This document shows, piece after piece, positions 19,184 through 27,998 of a stretch of 64,000 nucleotides of DNA. Below the pieces are notes generated by a model that was not told the origin of the DNA, did not search any database, and saw only the letters and a program-made list of their open reading frames with translations. Within the stretch, counting starts at the first letter, position 1. The number at the start of each line of letters is the position of its first letter. The translations under genes and the position numbers were made by a program. The DNA is from CBDDKU01 sp965230375. Lineage in GTDB: Bacteria > Bacteroidota > Bacteroidia > Flavobacteriales_D > Cryomorphaceae. The stretch covers positions 1 to 64,000 of the forward strand of contig CBDDKU010000015.1 of the NCBI GenBank assembly GCA_965230375.1. The letters are read 5' to 3'.

Positions 19184-19297
19184 TTGCTCTGTGTGGTATT
19201 ACTTAACAGGCCAATATTATGAATTGTTTGAAGCTATGTGTTCCGATCAAAGTTAGGGGAAAATGGTGTAGATTGTCTGAGCATAACAAACCTTAAC

Positions 19298-19735
19298 ATG
19301 GACCAAAATCACTACGAAAAGTTGTGCCGGATGTATCTTGGAGCATCGGTTAATCGAGAACACTTTCCTTCTACCACCTGTGAAATCGGCCATGGAATAG
19401 CTACCATTTCTTTGGAAATAAATCCTTCCTATTTTCACGCTTTGGGTGCGATTCATGGTGCCGTATACTTCAAACTTCTAGACGATAGTGCCTACTTTGC
19501 TGCACAATCTGTAGTCTCGGAAATTTTCTTGCTCACAACCAATTTTCACACCAACATTATTCGGCCTGCAACGGCTGGAACAATTACGGCGACGGGTACG
19601 CTTAAGTTTAAATCATCTGGCTCGCTGATTGCCGAGTCAAGAATTCTAAATGAAGCGGGAAAGGAAATAGCCTTCGGAACGGGGCACTTTGCCAAGGGCA
19701 AGGGTAGGTTGAGCCCAGAAATCGGGTATCTTTAG
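19298..19735 (+). CDS. Hotdog-fold thioesterase (PaaI-like)
   Basis: A single hotdog domain of about 145 residues. GAIHGAVYFKLLDDSAYFAA is the substrate-binding helix of the PaaI/YbgC superfamily, followed by the strand FLLTTNFHTNIIRPATAGTITATGTLKF. The frame is open from 19238, but the stretch before MDQNHYEKL is unlike the family, so ATG 19298 is preferred. Expected to hydrolyse a CoA thioester in the cytosol; substrate unknown. Followed after 23 bases by an SRPBCC gene and then a PaiB-like gene in the same direction. Confidence 0.8.
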   Translation: MDQNHYEKLCRMYLGASVNREHFPSTTCEIGHGIATISLEINPSYFHALGAIHGAVYFKLLDDSAYFAAQSVVSEIFLLTTNFHTNIIRPATAGTITATGTLKFKSSGSLIAESRILNEAGKEIAFGTGHFAKGKGRLSPEIGYL

Positions 19736-19758
19736 AGAAAGAAGAATACAATACTGCA

Positions 19759-20211
19759 ATGACTCAAGGAATAAATAAAGAACTCAAAGTGTCGGATTCT
19801 ATTCTTATCCATGCCAAGCCAGAAGAAGTTTGGGATGCGTTGATCAATCCAGCGAAAATCAAGCAATACCTTTTTGGTACGAATACTTCGGGCAAATGGA
19901 AACCGGGCAATGAGATTCGCTTCGAAGGTGAATTTGATGGACAAGAGTATTCTGATAAAGGTCTCGTTCAAAAAGTTGACCCGTACAATGCTCTCTCGTA
20001 TACCTATTGGACAGGTTTTTCTGGATTGCCCGATTCTCCCGAAAATTATTCTTTGGTAGAGTACCAGCTACAGCAAACTCAAAAAGGGACTATGCTAACC
20101 TGGTCTCAAAAAGGTTTCGTTAGTGAAGAAGGGCGAGCTCACTCTGAAACAGCTGTGAAGTCCATTTTAACGCAGATCAAGACGATTGTAGAATCGGGGA
20201 AAGATAGTTGA
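19759..20211 (+). CDS. SRPBCC / AHSA1-like domain protein
   Basis: A 150-residue START-like ligand-binding protein. The family start VSDSILIHAKPEEVWDALINPAKIKQYLFGT and the GKWKPGNEIRFEGEFDGQEYSDKGLVQKVDPYNALSYTYW block are typical of the Hsp90-activator-like (AHSA1) SRPBCC proteins, and the C-terminal helix (SETAVKSILTQIKTIVE) closes the cavity. Ligand unknown. Its TGA overlaps the ATG of the next gene (TGATG), which indicates translational coupling. Confidence 0.85.
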   Translation: MTQGINKELKVSDSILIHAKPEEVWDALINPAKIKQYLFGTNTSGKWKPGNEIRFEGEFDGQEYSDKGLVQKVDPYNALSYTYWTGFSGLPDSPENYSLVEYQLQQTQKGTMLTWSQKGFVSEEGRAHSETAVKSILTQIKTIVESGKDS

Positions 20212-20822
20212 TGTACATTCCAAAGCATTTTGAAAACACAGATGAGCACGCCGCTCTAGAGTTCATGAAGCGGTATAGTTTTGCGACCTTGATTACGGTT
20301 TCTGACGGAGTGCCTATCGCTACGCATCTTCCATTTGTTGTGGAAAAGCGAAATGAGCATATCGTGTTGACTTCTCATTTGGCCAAGGCAAATCCCCACG
20401 GAGCTATGATGGGGAAGGAGCAGCTCGTTATTTTTCAGGCTCCACACGCTTACATTTCCCCAAAGCATTATGAGAAAGTGCAAAATGTACCGACCTGGAA
20501 TTATCTGGCCGTTCACGCTTATGGAAAAGCAACCATCATTGAGTCTGAACCTGAAGTCATGTCTGTTCTTGAGTCTATGATTGACCTTTATGAAGCAGAT
20601 TATCGAAGTCAGTGGGCCGATCTTTCAAAAGACTACAAATCAAATATGGCAAAGGGAATCGTGGCTTTTCAGATTAAAGTGGATCGGATTCAATACAAGG
20701 AAAAGCTAAGTCAAAATAAGACGAACAAAGAGCGAAGTTCAATCATTTCGAGTTTGTCTGATTCTAAAGCTGAACACGAGCGCATCGTGGCTGATTATAT
20801 GCGCAAAAAGGGTGGGATTTAA
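20211..20822 (+). CDS. FMN-binding PaiB-like protein
   Basis: A 203-residue protein starting at ATG 20211 (MYIPKHFENTDEHAALEFMKRYSFATLIT). It has the FMN-binding split-barrel layout of the PaiB family: FATLITVSDGVPIATHLPFVVE, LTSHLAKANPHG, VIFQAPHAYISPKHYE..NVPTWNYLAVHAYGKA, and a C-terminal helical region ending in RIVADYMRKK. PaiB was first described as a negative regulator in Bacillus; whether this protein regulates transcription or is a flavin enzyme is not evident. It is coupled to the SRPBCC gene. Confidence 0.85.
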   Translation: MYIPKHFENTDEHAALEFMKRYSFATLITVSDGVPIATHLPFVVEKRNEHIVLTSHLAKANPHGAMMGKEQLVIFQAPHAYISPKHYEKVQNVPTWNYLAVHAYGKATIIESEPEVMSVLESMIDLYEADYRSQWADLSKDYKSNMAKGIVAFQIKVDRIQYKEKLSQNKTNKERSSIISSLSDSKAEHERIVADYMRKKGGI

Positions 20823-20878
20823 GGTCTGTTAGCAATTGTTACAGTTTAGAATACGACCTGAAAGATTAGGTTTGAACC

Positions 20879-21757
20879 ATGCGTAGAAGCCTATTTGTAT
20901 TATTCACGACTATTTTATTGAGCCAAGGTGCATTGGCCCAAGTTGATGATAGCCCTAGAACCATTTTGTACAAGGTAAGCCATCCAGAGACAGAAGTTGA
21001 ATCTTACCTTTTTGGAACCCATCACGCTTTTGGAAAAACCTTCTTTGACTCTCTAACTGCGGCGAATAAAGCGCTTGAGAGCTGCACCATCCTATATACA
21101 GAGACAGATTCTGATCAGCTTACATCTACTGAAATAATCAATCAGCGAAGCCACGAGACGGAATGGAAGAAGTTCTTCAACAAGAAGGAGCTAGAATACC
21201 TGGACTCGTTATTTTCTGTCAGTGAAGTTCCCATGGTTAAGCTAAGTCCTGCAGAACTTTATACGGTGTTGAACAGAAAGTATAATGAGCGCGTTTGTCT
21301 TGCCAAGTCAGAAGGGGATGGGTACATCTCCCTGGACGACTATATCAAGGAGAAAAGTAGACAGCTTGGAATGAAGCTGGAAGGGTTTGAAAGCCCAGCT
21401 CTTCAACTAGAGTTCATAAATAGAGACCTTGAAGGAATGCCTTTAAAAGTCCACAAGAAAAGACTCAAGAGAATGCTCAAATTGCTGCACTCTGAGAATC
21501 CGGAGAACTGTGGTGATGTGGGTTGGTATAGCCGAATGGACTATCAGCTCAACTTGGAAAAACCGTGCACAAACGCTTTGATGCTAACGAACAGAAACGA
21601 TCATTGGATGAAAACCATTGTCCCGGAAATTTCGAAAAACAGTTGTTTTATTGCTGTAGGGCTGACCCATTTAATGTTTGACTGTGGGCTGATCAGCCAG
21701 CTTAGGACGCAGGGGTTTTTGGTGGAGGCGGTTCCAATTTTTTCAAGTAAGAATTGA
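20879..21757 (+). CDS. TraB/GumN family protein, exported
   Basis: A 292-residue protein with a signal peptide (MRRSLFVLFTTILLSQGALAQ). The mature part has the TraB/GumN hallmarks: SYLFGTHHAFGKTFFDSL near the N-terminus, YTETD as the second conserved acidic motif, and a C-terminal CFIAVGLTHLMFDCGLISQLRTQGF matching the usual GxxHLxG...L...G block. The family is proposed to be related to Tiki/EreA-type metalloproteases, but activity is unproven for most members. Its 3' end overlaps the convergent hydrolase gene by 56 bases. Confidence 0.85.
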   Translation: MRRSLFVLFTTILLSQGALAQVDDSPRTILYKVSHPETEVESYLFGTHHAFGKTFFDSLTAANKALESCTILYTETDSDQLTSTEIINQRSHETEWKKFFNKKELEYLDSLFSVSEVPMVKLSPAELYTVLNRKYNERVCLAKSEGDGYISLDDYIKEKSRQLGMKLEGFESPALQLEFINRDLEGMPLKVHKKRLKRMLKLLHSENPENCGDVGWYSRMDYQLNLEKPCTNALMLTNRNDHWMKTIVPEISKNSCFIAVGLTHLMFDCGLISQLRTQGFLVEAVPIFSSKN

Positions 21758-22382
21758 TCACACTGCTGACTTCATCCGCGCGATCAATAATCATAAAATG
21801 AGTGCCGCCTTTAATTGCGATCGCAGACTCATCAGAAAACGGAATCACAAGATCACTGGTTCCATGAATTTTTAATCTATCAGTCAGCCTTTTTTCATTA
21901 TCCCAATTTCCAATCGCTCCCAGTGCCCATTTCGTGAAACTTGTGTCAGAATCATTTAAAATCGCTTGGAGTAATTCCTTTTTTTCTGTTCCAAAAAACT
22001 TTGACGCCAATTCAATTGGTGGGTGCAGAAACATATCAGGAATATACTTATTGACTTTGATTCTAGCACCAGCTTTAATGCTAAGTGGTAGCTCATCTCT
22101 GGTTTCAGATGTCGAAACGAGTATCGCTTTCGATCCAGGTATGAGCTTGGCAATTTCAGTCACTAGCATACCCCCAAAACTCAATCCCAGTAAGATGGGG
22201 CTCTCCACTTGATCAACTCCATGGTGTTTCATCATTCGATGAGCGTAAGATTGTAAAGATTCATCCAAAACCGGATCAATCCAGCTCAAATATTTTATTG
22301 GTCTGTCAAGACTTAAAAACTGAAAAACCCGATCGTCAGCAGCGAGTCCGCTTATAGCGTATATGTTTTCGCTAGAATTCAA
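21702..22382 (-). CDS. Alpha/beta hydrolase
   Basis: A 226-residue cytosolic protein. The nucleophile elbow is GLSFGGML (Gly-x-Ser-x-Gly; Ser near residue 69), and the C-terminal histidine is in GGTHFMIIDRADEV. An Asp in HGTSDLVIPF is in the right place for the triad acid. Such small alpha/beta hydrolases are common in Bacteroidota and act on esters of unknown identity. It converges with, and overlaps, the TraB/GumN gene. Confidence 0.8.
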   Translation of the reverse strand: MNSSENIYAISGLAADDRVFQFLSLDRPIKYLSWIDPVLDESLQSYAHRMMKHHGVDQVESPILLGLSFGGMLVTEIAKLIPGSKAILVSTSETRDELPLSIKAGARIKVNKYIPDMFLHPPIELASKFFGTEKKELLQAILNDSDTSFTKWALGAIGNWDNEKRLTDRLKIHGTSDLVIPFSDESAIAIKGGTHFMIIDRADEVSSVINSYLKKLEPPPPKTPAS

Positions 22383-22493
22383 GTTTAAAAGGTAGTTGAT
22401 TCCTTATAAAATTAGCTTTCGATTAAGATTTATCAAATTAAATTTTATTAATTCCAATCCCCTTCCACAAATCCTTATTAACTTAACTTCTTT

Positions 22494-23372
22494 ATGGCGG
22501 AAGTGGTAATTTCATACGAAACTGGTGAAGGGGAAATCTCCAAAGATGAGACCATTGCCACGCTTCAGGAAGAGCTTACCAAGTACAAGGAAGAAGCCAA
22601 TCAAGTGGAGCTCGTGGTGCTGGGTAGTCTGGTGCCATTTGTTATCGTTTTTATATTCTTAGTTTTTGTCGTTTATCGAAGCAGAAGGGAAAGAGCTATT
22701 CGAAAATCTCAATTTGAATTAGAACTAGCGCGAAGTGGTATGGAAATGAAGGCCCTGCGTTCTCAGGTAAACCCACATTTTATTTTTAATAGCCTCGCAT
22801 CAATCCAGTATTTTATTTCATCCAACAACAATGACCAAGCGAAGTACTACCTCGTTCAGTTTAGTAGCCTAATTAGGCGTATACTCGAAAATAGTACAGA
22901 GAAAATGGTGAGCGTTAAGGACGATATCGATCCACTCATAAAGTATGTGGAGATGGAAAAGCTTCGGTTGGCCGATGCATTTACCTTTAATCTTATCATC
23001 GATGATGCCATCGATCAGGATTACACGTTTATCCCGCCATTGATTATTCAGCCTATCGTTGAAAACGCCATTTGGCACGGAGTAAGCAACCACCAAGGCA
23101 ATCCCGTTATAGAAGTTGAACTATCGAAAACGAACGACGATGGAATTCGCTGTGCTGTTCGAAATCCTATTTCAGAAGAAATTCAGGAACGCCCTACGCG
23201 AAACCCAGATAAGAAAAAGTCTCTTGGGCTTTCACTGATCCGCGAGCGCATTGATTTACTGAATAGTCTATATGATAGAAATGACTCTCTTCAAATGAGA
23301 GATATTAATCTAAACGGAAATGCATACCTTGTTAAGGAAGTAAGTCTGGTTATCCCTTGTGAGACCGAGTAG
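22494..23372 (+). CDS. Sensor histidine kinase, LytS/YehU type
   Basis: A 292-residue inner-membrane kinase. It has one hydrophobic helix (about residues 39-61), a short coiled coil, and the His_kinase domain in which RSQVNPHFIFNSLASIQYFI carries the phosphorylated histidine (His95). The ATP-binding part has IIQPIVENAIWHGV and LGLSLIRERIDLL. In Bacteroidota these kinases usually pair with a LytTR response regulator and have a long N-terminal sensor (TPR or YXWGXW repeats). Here neither is present: the N-terminus is only about 40 residues and no regulator gene lies nearby, so it may be an orphan or truncated at the 5' side. Confidence 0.88.
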   Translation: MAEVVISYETGEGEISKDETIATLQEELTKYKEEANQVELVVLGSLVPFVIVFIFLVFVVYRSRRERAIRKSQFELELARSGMEMKALRSQVNPHFIFNSLASIQYFISSNNNDQAKYYLVQFSSLIRRILENSTEKMVSVKDDIDPLIKYVEMEKLRLADAFTFNLIIDDAIDQDYTFIPPLIIQPIVENAIWHGVSNHQGNPVIEVELSKTNDDGIRCAVRNPISEEIQERPTRNPDKKKSLGLSLIRERIDLLNSLYDRNDSLQMRDINLNGNAYLVKEVSLVIPCETE

Positions 23373-23524
23373 GAAGGCAGACTGAATGAGCGATAGAGAA
23401 GGAGTGATAAACATGCCGTAGAAGAGAGTCGAATTATTGTGATGAGTTGAAGGCATAAGCCGGACATTAATCTTGTATAAGCCTGATTAACTGTCGTTTG
23501 CAAAGCAACCAAAACCCACATAAT

Positions 23525-24202
23525 ATGAGTTCTTACCAAATCACACTCGCCGAGGCTGTCAATTACCTTTACAATTTTAATCAAGACTCTAACCTTTATT
23601 CCATAGCTCAAAACACGGCTTTCGGTGGGACATTTGATATGCCCACCTTGCCTACCGCTGCAGATAAAGGCCTGATGTTCTGGTTTAACTGGATAAACAA
23701 TGGAGGAAGTACCGAGTTTTATTTAGCCTATCAGGAATACGATGACCCGGGAAAAGGGGTTCGAATGAAGCTACCTGTTGGAAATACAGACCTTCTAATA
23801 CCTGATGAAATATTTCAATACAGCTCATCTGGGAATAGCATACAAGACATAGAAAACTTCATTCTCAATCACGACACCAATGTGCCACCCAGAAGTTCTA
23901 TCACTTCCAGATCGGCTATTGAAACGCAAAGCCAGGACTTTCTAGACCACTTCCCGTCTGGCTCAGTCAACGATTTCAATCTTCGATCGCATAATTTTTA
24001 TCAGGCTAGAGCAAGTTCTGGCGATCTATTGACGCTTCTCTCACAGACTGGCGCAGCGGGGTTGCGTTATTATTTCGGCTTGGAACCGCAGCTCGGTTTT
24101 ATAAACCAACTACGGCTCATTTTAGTTGCAGTGGACTCAACAGGAGGAAACATTCTGAGTAATTCCGGAGCATCAATTCTTCTTCAAAAGGGGACGCCTT
24201 AG
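23525..24202 (+). CDS. Hypothetical protein
   Basis: A 225-residue protein from ATG 23525 (MSSYQITLAEAVNYLYNFNQDSNLYSIAQNTAFGG); an earlier in-frame ATG at 23498 has no support. No signal peptide or membrane helix. The central part (DKGLMFWFNWINNGG..FYLAYQEYDDPGKG) is aromatic-rich and the C-terminus (LRYYFGLEPQLGFINQLRLILVAVDSTGGNIL) looks like an alpha/beta core. I do not recognise the family. It lies between a histidine kinase and a membrane protein on the same strand with gaps of about 150 and 65 bases, so it is probably its own unit. Confidence 0.7.
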   Translation: MSSYQITLAEAVNYLYNFNQDSNLYSIAQNTAFGGTFDMPTLPTAADKGLMFWFNWINNGGSTEFYLAYQEYDDPGKGVRMKLPVGNTDLLIPDEIFQYSSSGNSIQDIENFILNHDTNVPPRSSITSRSAIETQSQDFLDHFPSGSVNDFNLRSHNFYQARASSGDLLTLLSQTGAAGLRYYFGLEPQLGFINQLRLILVAVDSTGGNILSNSGASILLQKGTP

Positions 24203-24266
24203 AGCTGCTCGAAAATGAAAACGAGTCTAAATAATGTGTGCTACTAATATTCAGTAGATTCGTCAA

Positions 24267-24932
24267 GTGAGTACCGAGGTATTAGATACAATTATGAACG
24301 TAGTGACCTACTTGGTCATCATTGCCAACGTTCTCGTTCTCCGGAAGAAGCCATCGCTTTTGTATAAAGTCTTGCTCGCATTTCTATTGATAGGCGAGGC
24401 TACTCATTTTTGCATGGACTATGCCAGCAATGTTTTGTCTAATAAAGGCTTAGCCTGGGAAATCCGGTATGTATATGGTTTTTTTGACACGACTTTTCTC
24501 ACGTGGATGGCCATAGCGTATGGCAATTATCGATCACCAAAGAAGAAGGCTTTACTGGCAGCGACAATCACGGGTGGAATCTGGCTCGTTTTCTTACTTC
24601 TGCATTATTTTGACAAAGTTGAGTTTAATGCAGCTTGGATGGAAAGTATTGCAAATATCATACTCACGTTGATGTTTGGGTTTGGTATTCTCACACGAGT
24701 TGAAATACCGGAAACACCATTGGTGAGTGGGGTAAATCTCGTGCTAGTTGGCTTATTGATATACTTGTTTTCAACCATCGTCATCTTTGGAATACAAGGA
24801 ACTTCGATCCGAGAAGAAGTGTATGGAATTATTCATGGTTCTATTCACATTCTGCGGGACCTGTTCTTTCTCTTAGCCTTCTACGTAGAGATTTATGGTG
24901 TGGGAAAACGATTAGCCAAATTTGAGAGCTAA
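24267..24932 (+). CDS. Multipass membrane protein of unknown function
   Basis: A 221-residue protein with about seven hydrophobic segments (near residues 10-27, 33-50, 65-82, 90-110, 122-142, 152-172, 190-212). The GTG at 24267 is the first start; ATG 24294 would remove only nine residues. RKKPSLLYKVLLAFLLIGEATHF after the first helix resembles small seven-helix proteins common in Bacteroidota, but no ligand-binding residues are recognisable. It converges with the RraA-like gene with no gap. Confidence 0.7.
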   Translation: MSTEVLDTIMNVVTYLVIIANVLVLRKKPSLLYKVLLAFLLIGEATHFCMDYASNVLSNKGLAWEIRYVYGFFDTTFLTWMAIAYGNYRSPKKKALLAATITGGIWLVFLLLHYFDKVEFNAAWMESIANIILTLMFGFGILTRVEIPETPLVSGVNLVLVGLLIYLFSTIVIFGIQGTSIREEVYGIIHGSIHILRDLFFLLAFYVEIYGVGKRLAKFES

Positions 24933-25595
24933 TCAGTTTTCTGAGCTTCCCTTTTCGCGGATTTCTTCAGGATCTTCTCGCTTTATTTGCTCTAAGGCCT
25001 GCACATCTTCGGCTTCTACTTTGAGTGCTTCTTCAAAAATCTTTTCCACCGAATTGGCAGGAATGACAACAGCAGCCGCGCCATCGGCATAGATGTAATC
25101 TCCGGGAAGTATGGTGACTCCATCCACAACTACTTCCACATTTGCAGCAAAAGGCATGACGGTGCCACCACCCCAATTCACTGTTTCACCACTGCAATAA
25201 GTGGCGAAATCGTAGTTTGAGAGTTCGTCGAAATCTCTCAGGCTACCATCAGTTAACAGTCCTGATAAATCGTGGTTTCGAAGTCTGGAGCTTTTTGTTC
25301 CACCACCCAGTGAAGTGCTTTCATGGCCATTGCTCGCCATTACTAATACTTTTCCTTTTCCGCTATCGCCAATGGCCTTGTACAACAAAGACGCAAAGTT
25401 GTGTATCTGCGGATCTTGGATGTCATCGCGAACAGGAATGAAGTTGATCGTGACTGCCCGCCCAAAAAGCACGCGACCCGGAGTGGGAGAGACGAGTCCT
25501 TCGATGGTGTATTGGTGGTCGAAATGTCGGCCCATGGCGTCGGCAAGAGATGCCGACTTGACTTGGGGAAGGATGGAGAGAAAAGATTCGGTCAT
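24933..25595 (-). CDS. RraA family protein (HMG/CHA aldolase-like)
   Basis: A 220-residue protein of the RraA/dimethylmenaquinone-methyltransferase-like family. Diagnostic segments are SASLADAMGRH at the start, the GGGTKSSRL motif, LSGLLTDGSLRDFDELSNYDFATYC with the Arg-Asp pair that binds substrate and metal in the aldolases, and the C-terminal PGDYIYADGAAAVVIP. Members are either RNase E inhibitors or class II pyruvate aldolases; in an organism of this group an aldolase or structural role is more likely. The acidic tail after residue 195 is extra. Confidence 0.82.
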   Translation of the reverse strand: MTESFLSILPQVKSASLADAMGRHFDHQYTIEGLVSPTPGRVLFGRAVTINFIPVRDDIQDPQIHNFASLLYKAIGDSGKGKVLVMASNGHESTSLGGGTKSSRLRNHDLSGLLTDGSLRDFDELSNYDFATYCSGETVNWGGGTVMPFAANVEVVVDGVTILPGDYIYADGAAAVVIPANSVEKIFEEALKVEAEDVQALEQIKREDPEEIREKGSSEN

Positions 25596-25710
25596 ATCGG
25601 TAATTTAAGGGTTTTACATCCAATTAAGAAGTCTGATTCCGACCATTTGAGCTTATAGCAAGAATCGGATTTTCTATTTAATTCCAATTCTACACTTTTG
25701 CTTGACCGAT

Positions 25711-26547
25711 ATGGACATACAGGAAGAGAACTACTATCGCATTGCAAGGGCAATCTCATTTATTAGAGAGAATCACAAAGCTCAGCCATCTCTCGATGAG
25801 ATTGCGCGTGAAGTAGATCTCAGTCCTTCGCATTTCCAAAGAGTTTTTTCTGAATGGGCGGGAACGAGTCCCAAGAAATTCATGCAGCATATCAGCATTC
25901 AACACGCCAAGAAGGTATTGATGGAAGGGAAGTCCTTGTTCGAGACAAGTTTTGAAATGGGTTTGAGCAGCACCAGCCGACTCCACGACCTATTTGTGGG
26001 TATTGAGAAAATGACACCAGCAGAATACAAGCATGGTGGAAAGGGATTGCGAATCAATTACAGCTTCAACACCACGCCATATGGACCGGTTCTGATGGCA
26101 GCAAGTACCCGTGGCATCTGCCATATCGCCTTTTTTGATGGCGATCGAAAAACTGCGCTTGAAGCCTTGTTTTCGGAGTATCCCCAAGCCGATTTCAATG
26201 AATCGATTGATGATTTCCAAAAAGCTGGACTAGAAGCCTTAAAGGGCAGCATCGACCGATCCGAACTAAGAATACACTTGAAAGGAACTGATTTTCAACT
26301 CAAAGTCTGGGAGGCACTCCTGCGCATTCCCGAAGGAAGCCTAGTGACTTATGACACCATTGCCAAAGCCATCGGAAAACCCAAAGCTCAGCGGGCTGTA
26401 GGCACAGCCATCGGCAAAAACCCGATAGCCCTGCTTATTCCTTGTCACCGGGTGATCCGCTCCAATGGTGAGTTCGGTGGTTACCGCTGGAACCAAACCA
26501 GGAAAGCAGCGATAATAGGGAAGGAGATGGGGAAGGATAATTCTTAG
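25711..26547 (+). CDS. Bifunctional AraC-type HTH / methylated-DNA-protein cysteine methyltransferase (Ada-like)
   Basis: A 278-residue repair and regulatory protein starting at ATG 25711 (a TTG at 25702 opens the frame but ATG is preferred). The N-terminal half is an AraC-type DNA-binding domain (IAREVDLSPSHFQRVFSEWAGTSPKKFMQHISIQHAK). The C-terminal half is an O6-alkylguanine transferase with LRIPEGSLVTYDTIAKAIGKPKAQRAVGTAIGKNP and the acceptor cysteine in PCHRV at residue 245. It lacks the N-terminal zinc domain of E. coli Ada, as is usual outside enterobacteria. A degenerate copy of its C-terminus lies 6 kb downstream at 32736-32894. Confidence 0.92.
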   Translation: MDIQEENYYRIARAISFIRENHKAQPSLDEIAREVDLSPSHFQRVFSEWAGTSPKKFMQHISIQHAKKVLMEGKSLFETSFEMGLSSTSRLHDLFVGIEKMTPAEYKHGGKGLRINYSFNTTPYGPVLMAASTRGICHIAFFDGDRKTALEALFSEYPQADFNESIDDFQKAGLEALKGSIDRSELRIHLKGTDFQLKVWEALLRIPEGSLVTYDTIAKAIGKPKAQRAVGTAIGKNPIALLIPCHRVIRSNGEFGGYRWNQTRKAAIIGKEMGKDNS

Positions 26548-26993
26548 AAAGGTTGATGTGATTGAAAGGACATGGTCATTTCACAACTTTTTGTTTGGCA
26601 TGATTTGACTCACAGCTTGCAAAGTTTAAATTCATCAAATCGTCAATGCAGTTGTGAGTCATTTCCGGCCTTAATTTTATTCTCTTAGAAACTCAGAAAT
26701 AAGCGAAAGTCCGCCGCACCCTTGCAGAGGTCAGGCATCGAAAGCTATGCTTTCGCAAATGCCGTTTCCGAGTTTGGGTAAGGCGCTGTAGAGTTTTCGA
26801 GAGTTTCAAGAAATAAAATTACAGCCCTGATCTTTTGTTCCTTTTGTATCAAGACAAAAGGAAGAGGCAAAGACAAAATTTTTGTGATTAATCGGGTCGC
26901 TGTGCATATTCAGGATCTTGTTTTGTTTACCAGTGAGAAAGCACAATCTAGATGCTTTGAATTTCTTTATTTTGCTCAACCTAATCCAACACG
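26548..26993. other. Intergenic stretch with hairpin and dispersed repeat
   Basis: No gene is supported in these 446 bases. It holds a small hairpin CGAAAGC-TAT-GCTTTCG at 26739-26755 and a palindromic element at 26833-26862 that recurs at 63821-63853. This is the left edge of the accessory block that ends at the degenerate methyltransferase remnant. Confidence 0.6.
26833..26862. repeat. Dispersed palindromic repeat (copy 1)
   Basis: TTTTGTTCCTTTTGT followed a few bases later by GACAAAAGGAA, so CCTTTTGT and ACAAAAGG can form a hairpin. The same arrangement, with a different centre, occurs at 63821-63853 in the other large empty intergenic stretch. It looks like a REP-type dispersed element rather than a terminator of a specific gene. 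Confidence 0.55.
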
Positions 26994-27719
26994 ATGAAAC
27001 GGTATTTCCTTCTCTTTTTGATCGCTCTAGTTTCCAAATCCATGAATGGGCAAGGAGAGGAGTCTTCCAAAATAAAGTGGGGTGTATTTTTCTCTCCGGG
27101 GGTGAGTCACCTTCAAGTTAGAAGCAAAGATGACTATTTCAACCTACTTGATTTCACAAATGATCCCTTCGACCTGAAATTTGCGTATTCCCTTGGATGC
27201 CTTATGAATTTGCAGCTTAGCCAATTTTGGGGGGTGGAAATTGGTGTGCAATACGCTAACCGCGGATTTCAAGGAACCAATGAGGATCCAACCTTTGGAG
27301 ACTATCTGGGAAACGACAATGTATATGAAACAAACGACCCACCAATTTCTTCGGTAACCATAAAACAAAATTACCATTACCTTGAACTACCTTTCCGATT
27401 TACGCTTATCGCCGGAAAGGGAAACTTTCGATTTATTACAGGCCTTGGTATAGCTCCAGGTATTCTAATTGCACCCAGAGAAGTGGGTATTATAGAATAC
27501 GAGGATGGTGATAAGGAGCGAAAAGCTTCTAAGGTTGAAGATATCCGCTCTTTGAGTTTAACACCTGCCATCAGCTTAGGACTGGAATACCATCTGAACA
27601 ATGACCAAATGATTCGACTAGAACCCAATCTGGGGTATAGCATCTTGAGCTTAACTGATTCTGATGAGAGTGGAAGCTATTTGTTGACAGGAGGAGTAAG
27701 GGCAGGGTTTTATTTTTGA
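26994..27719 (+). CDS. PorT-like outer-membrane beta-barrel protein
   Basis: A 241-residue exported protein with signal peptide MKRYFLLFLIALVSKSMNGQ. The mature part consists of alternating amphipathic strands (WGVEIGVQYANRGFQ, NYHYLELPFRFTLIAGKGNFRFITGLGIAPG, LEYHLNNDQMIRLEPNLGYSIL) and ends in a strand with a terminal Phe (GGVRAGFYF), as in the eight-stranded PorT/OmpW-like barrels of Bacteroidota. LELPFRF is the most typical PorT-like element. Ligand unknown. It is the first gene of the accessory block and is separated by 279 bases from the three-gene operon. Confidence 0.75.
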   Translation: MKRYFLLFLIALVSKSMNGQGEESSKIKWGVFFSPGVSHLQVRSKDDYFNLLDFTNDPFDLKFAYSLGCLMNLQLSQFWGVEIGVQYANRGFQGTNEDPTFGDYLGNDNVYETNDPPISSVTIKQNYHYLELPFRFTLIAGKGNFRFITGLGIAPGILIAPREVGIIEYEDGDKERKASKVEDIRSLSLTPAISLGLEYHLNNDQMIRLEPNLGYSILSLTDSDESGSYLLTGGVRAGFYF

Positions 27720-27998
27720 TGTGAAGGTCAATCGTTCTCAACGCTTTCCGGAAGAACCAGTGATAAAACTGTAAACGGGTGATATTCACGGTATTTTACC
27801 GTGAAAAGACTGATGCGATTTCAATTTGGATGCGCTTTTTTTAAGGCAACCAAAATCAAATATGTTGAATTAAGCTTCTACCTATTTCTTATAAAACCAA
27901 TCCAAAAACAGGATGATTTATACCGAAATCTAAAGGGTTCTGGATAAAGGTTTTGGTGTTGGTAGGTTATGGGTGAAGAATTACTAAGCTAACCAAAC

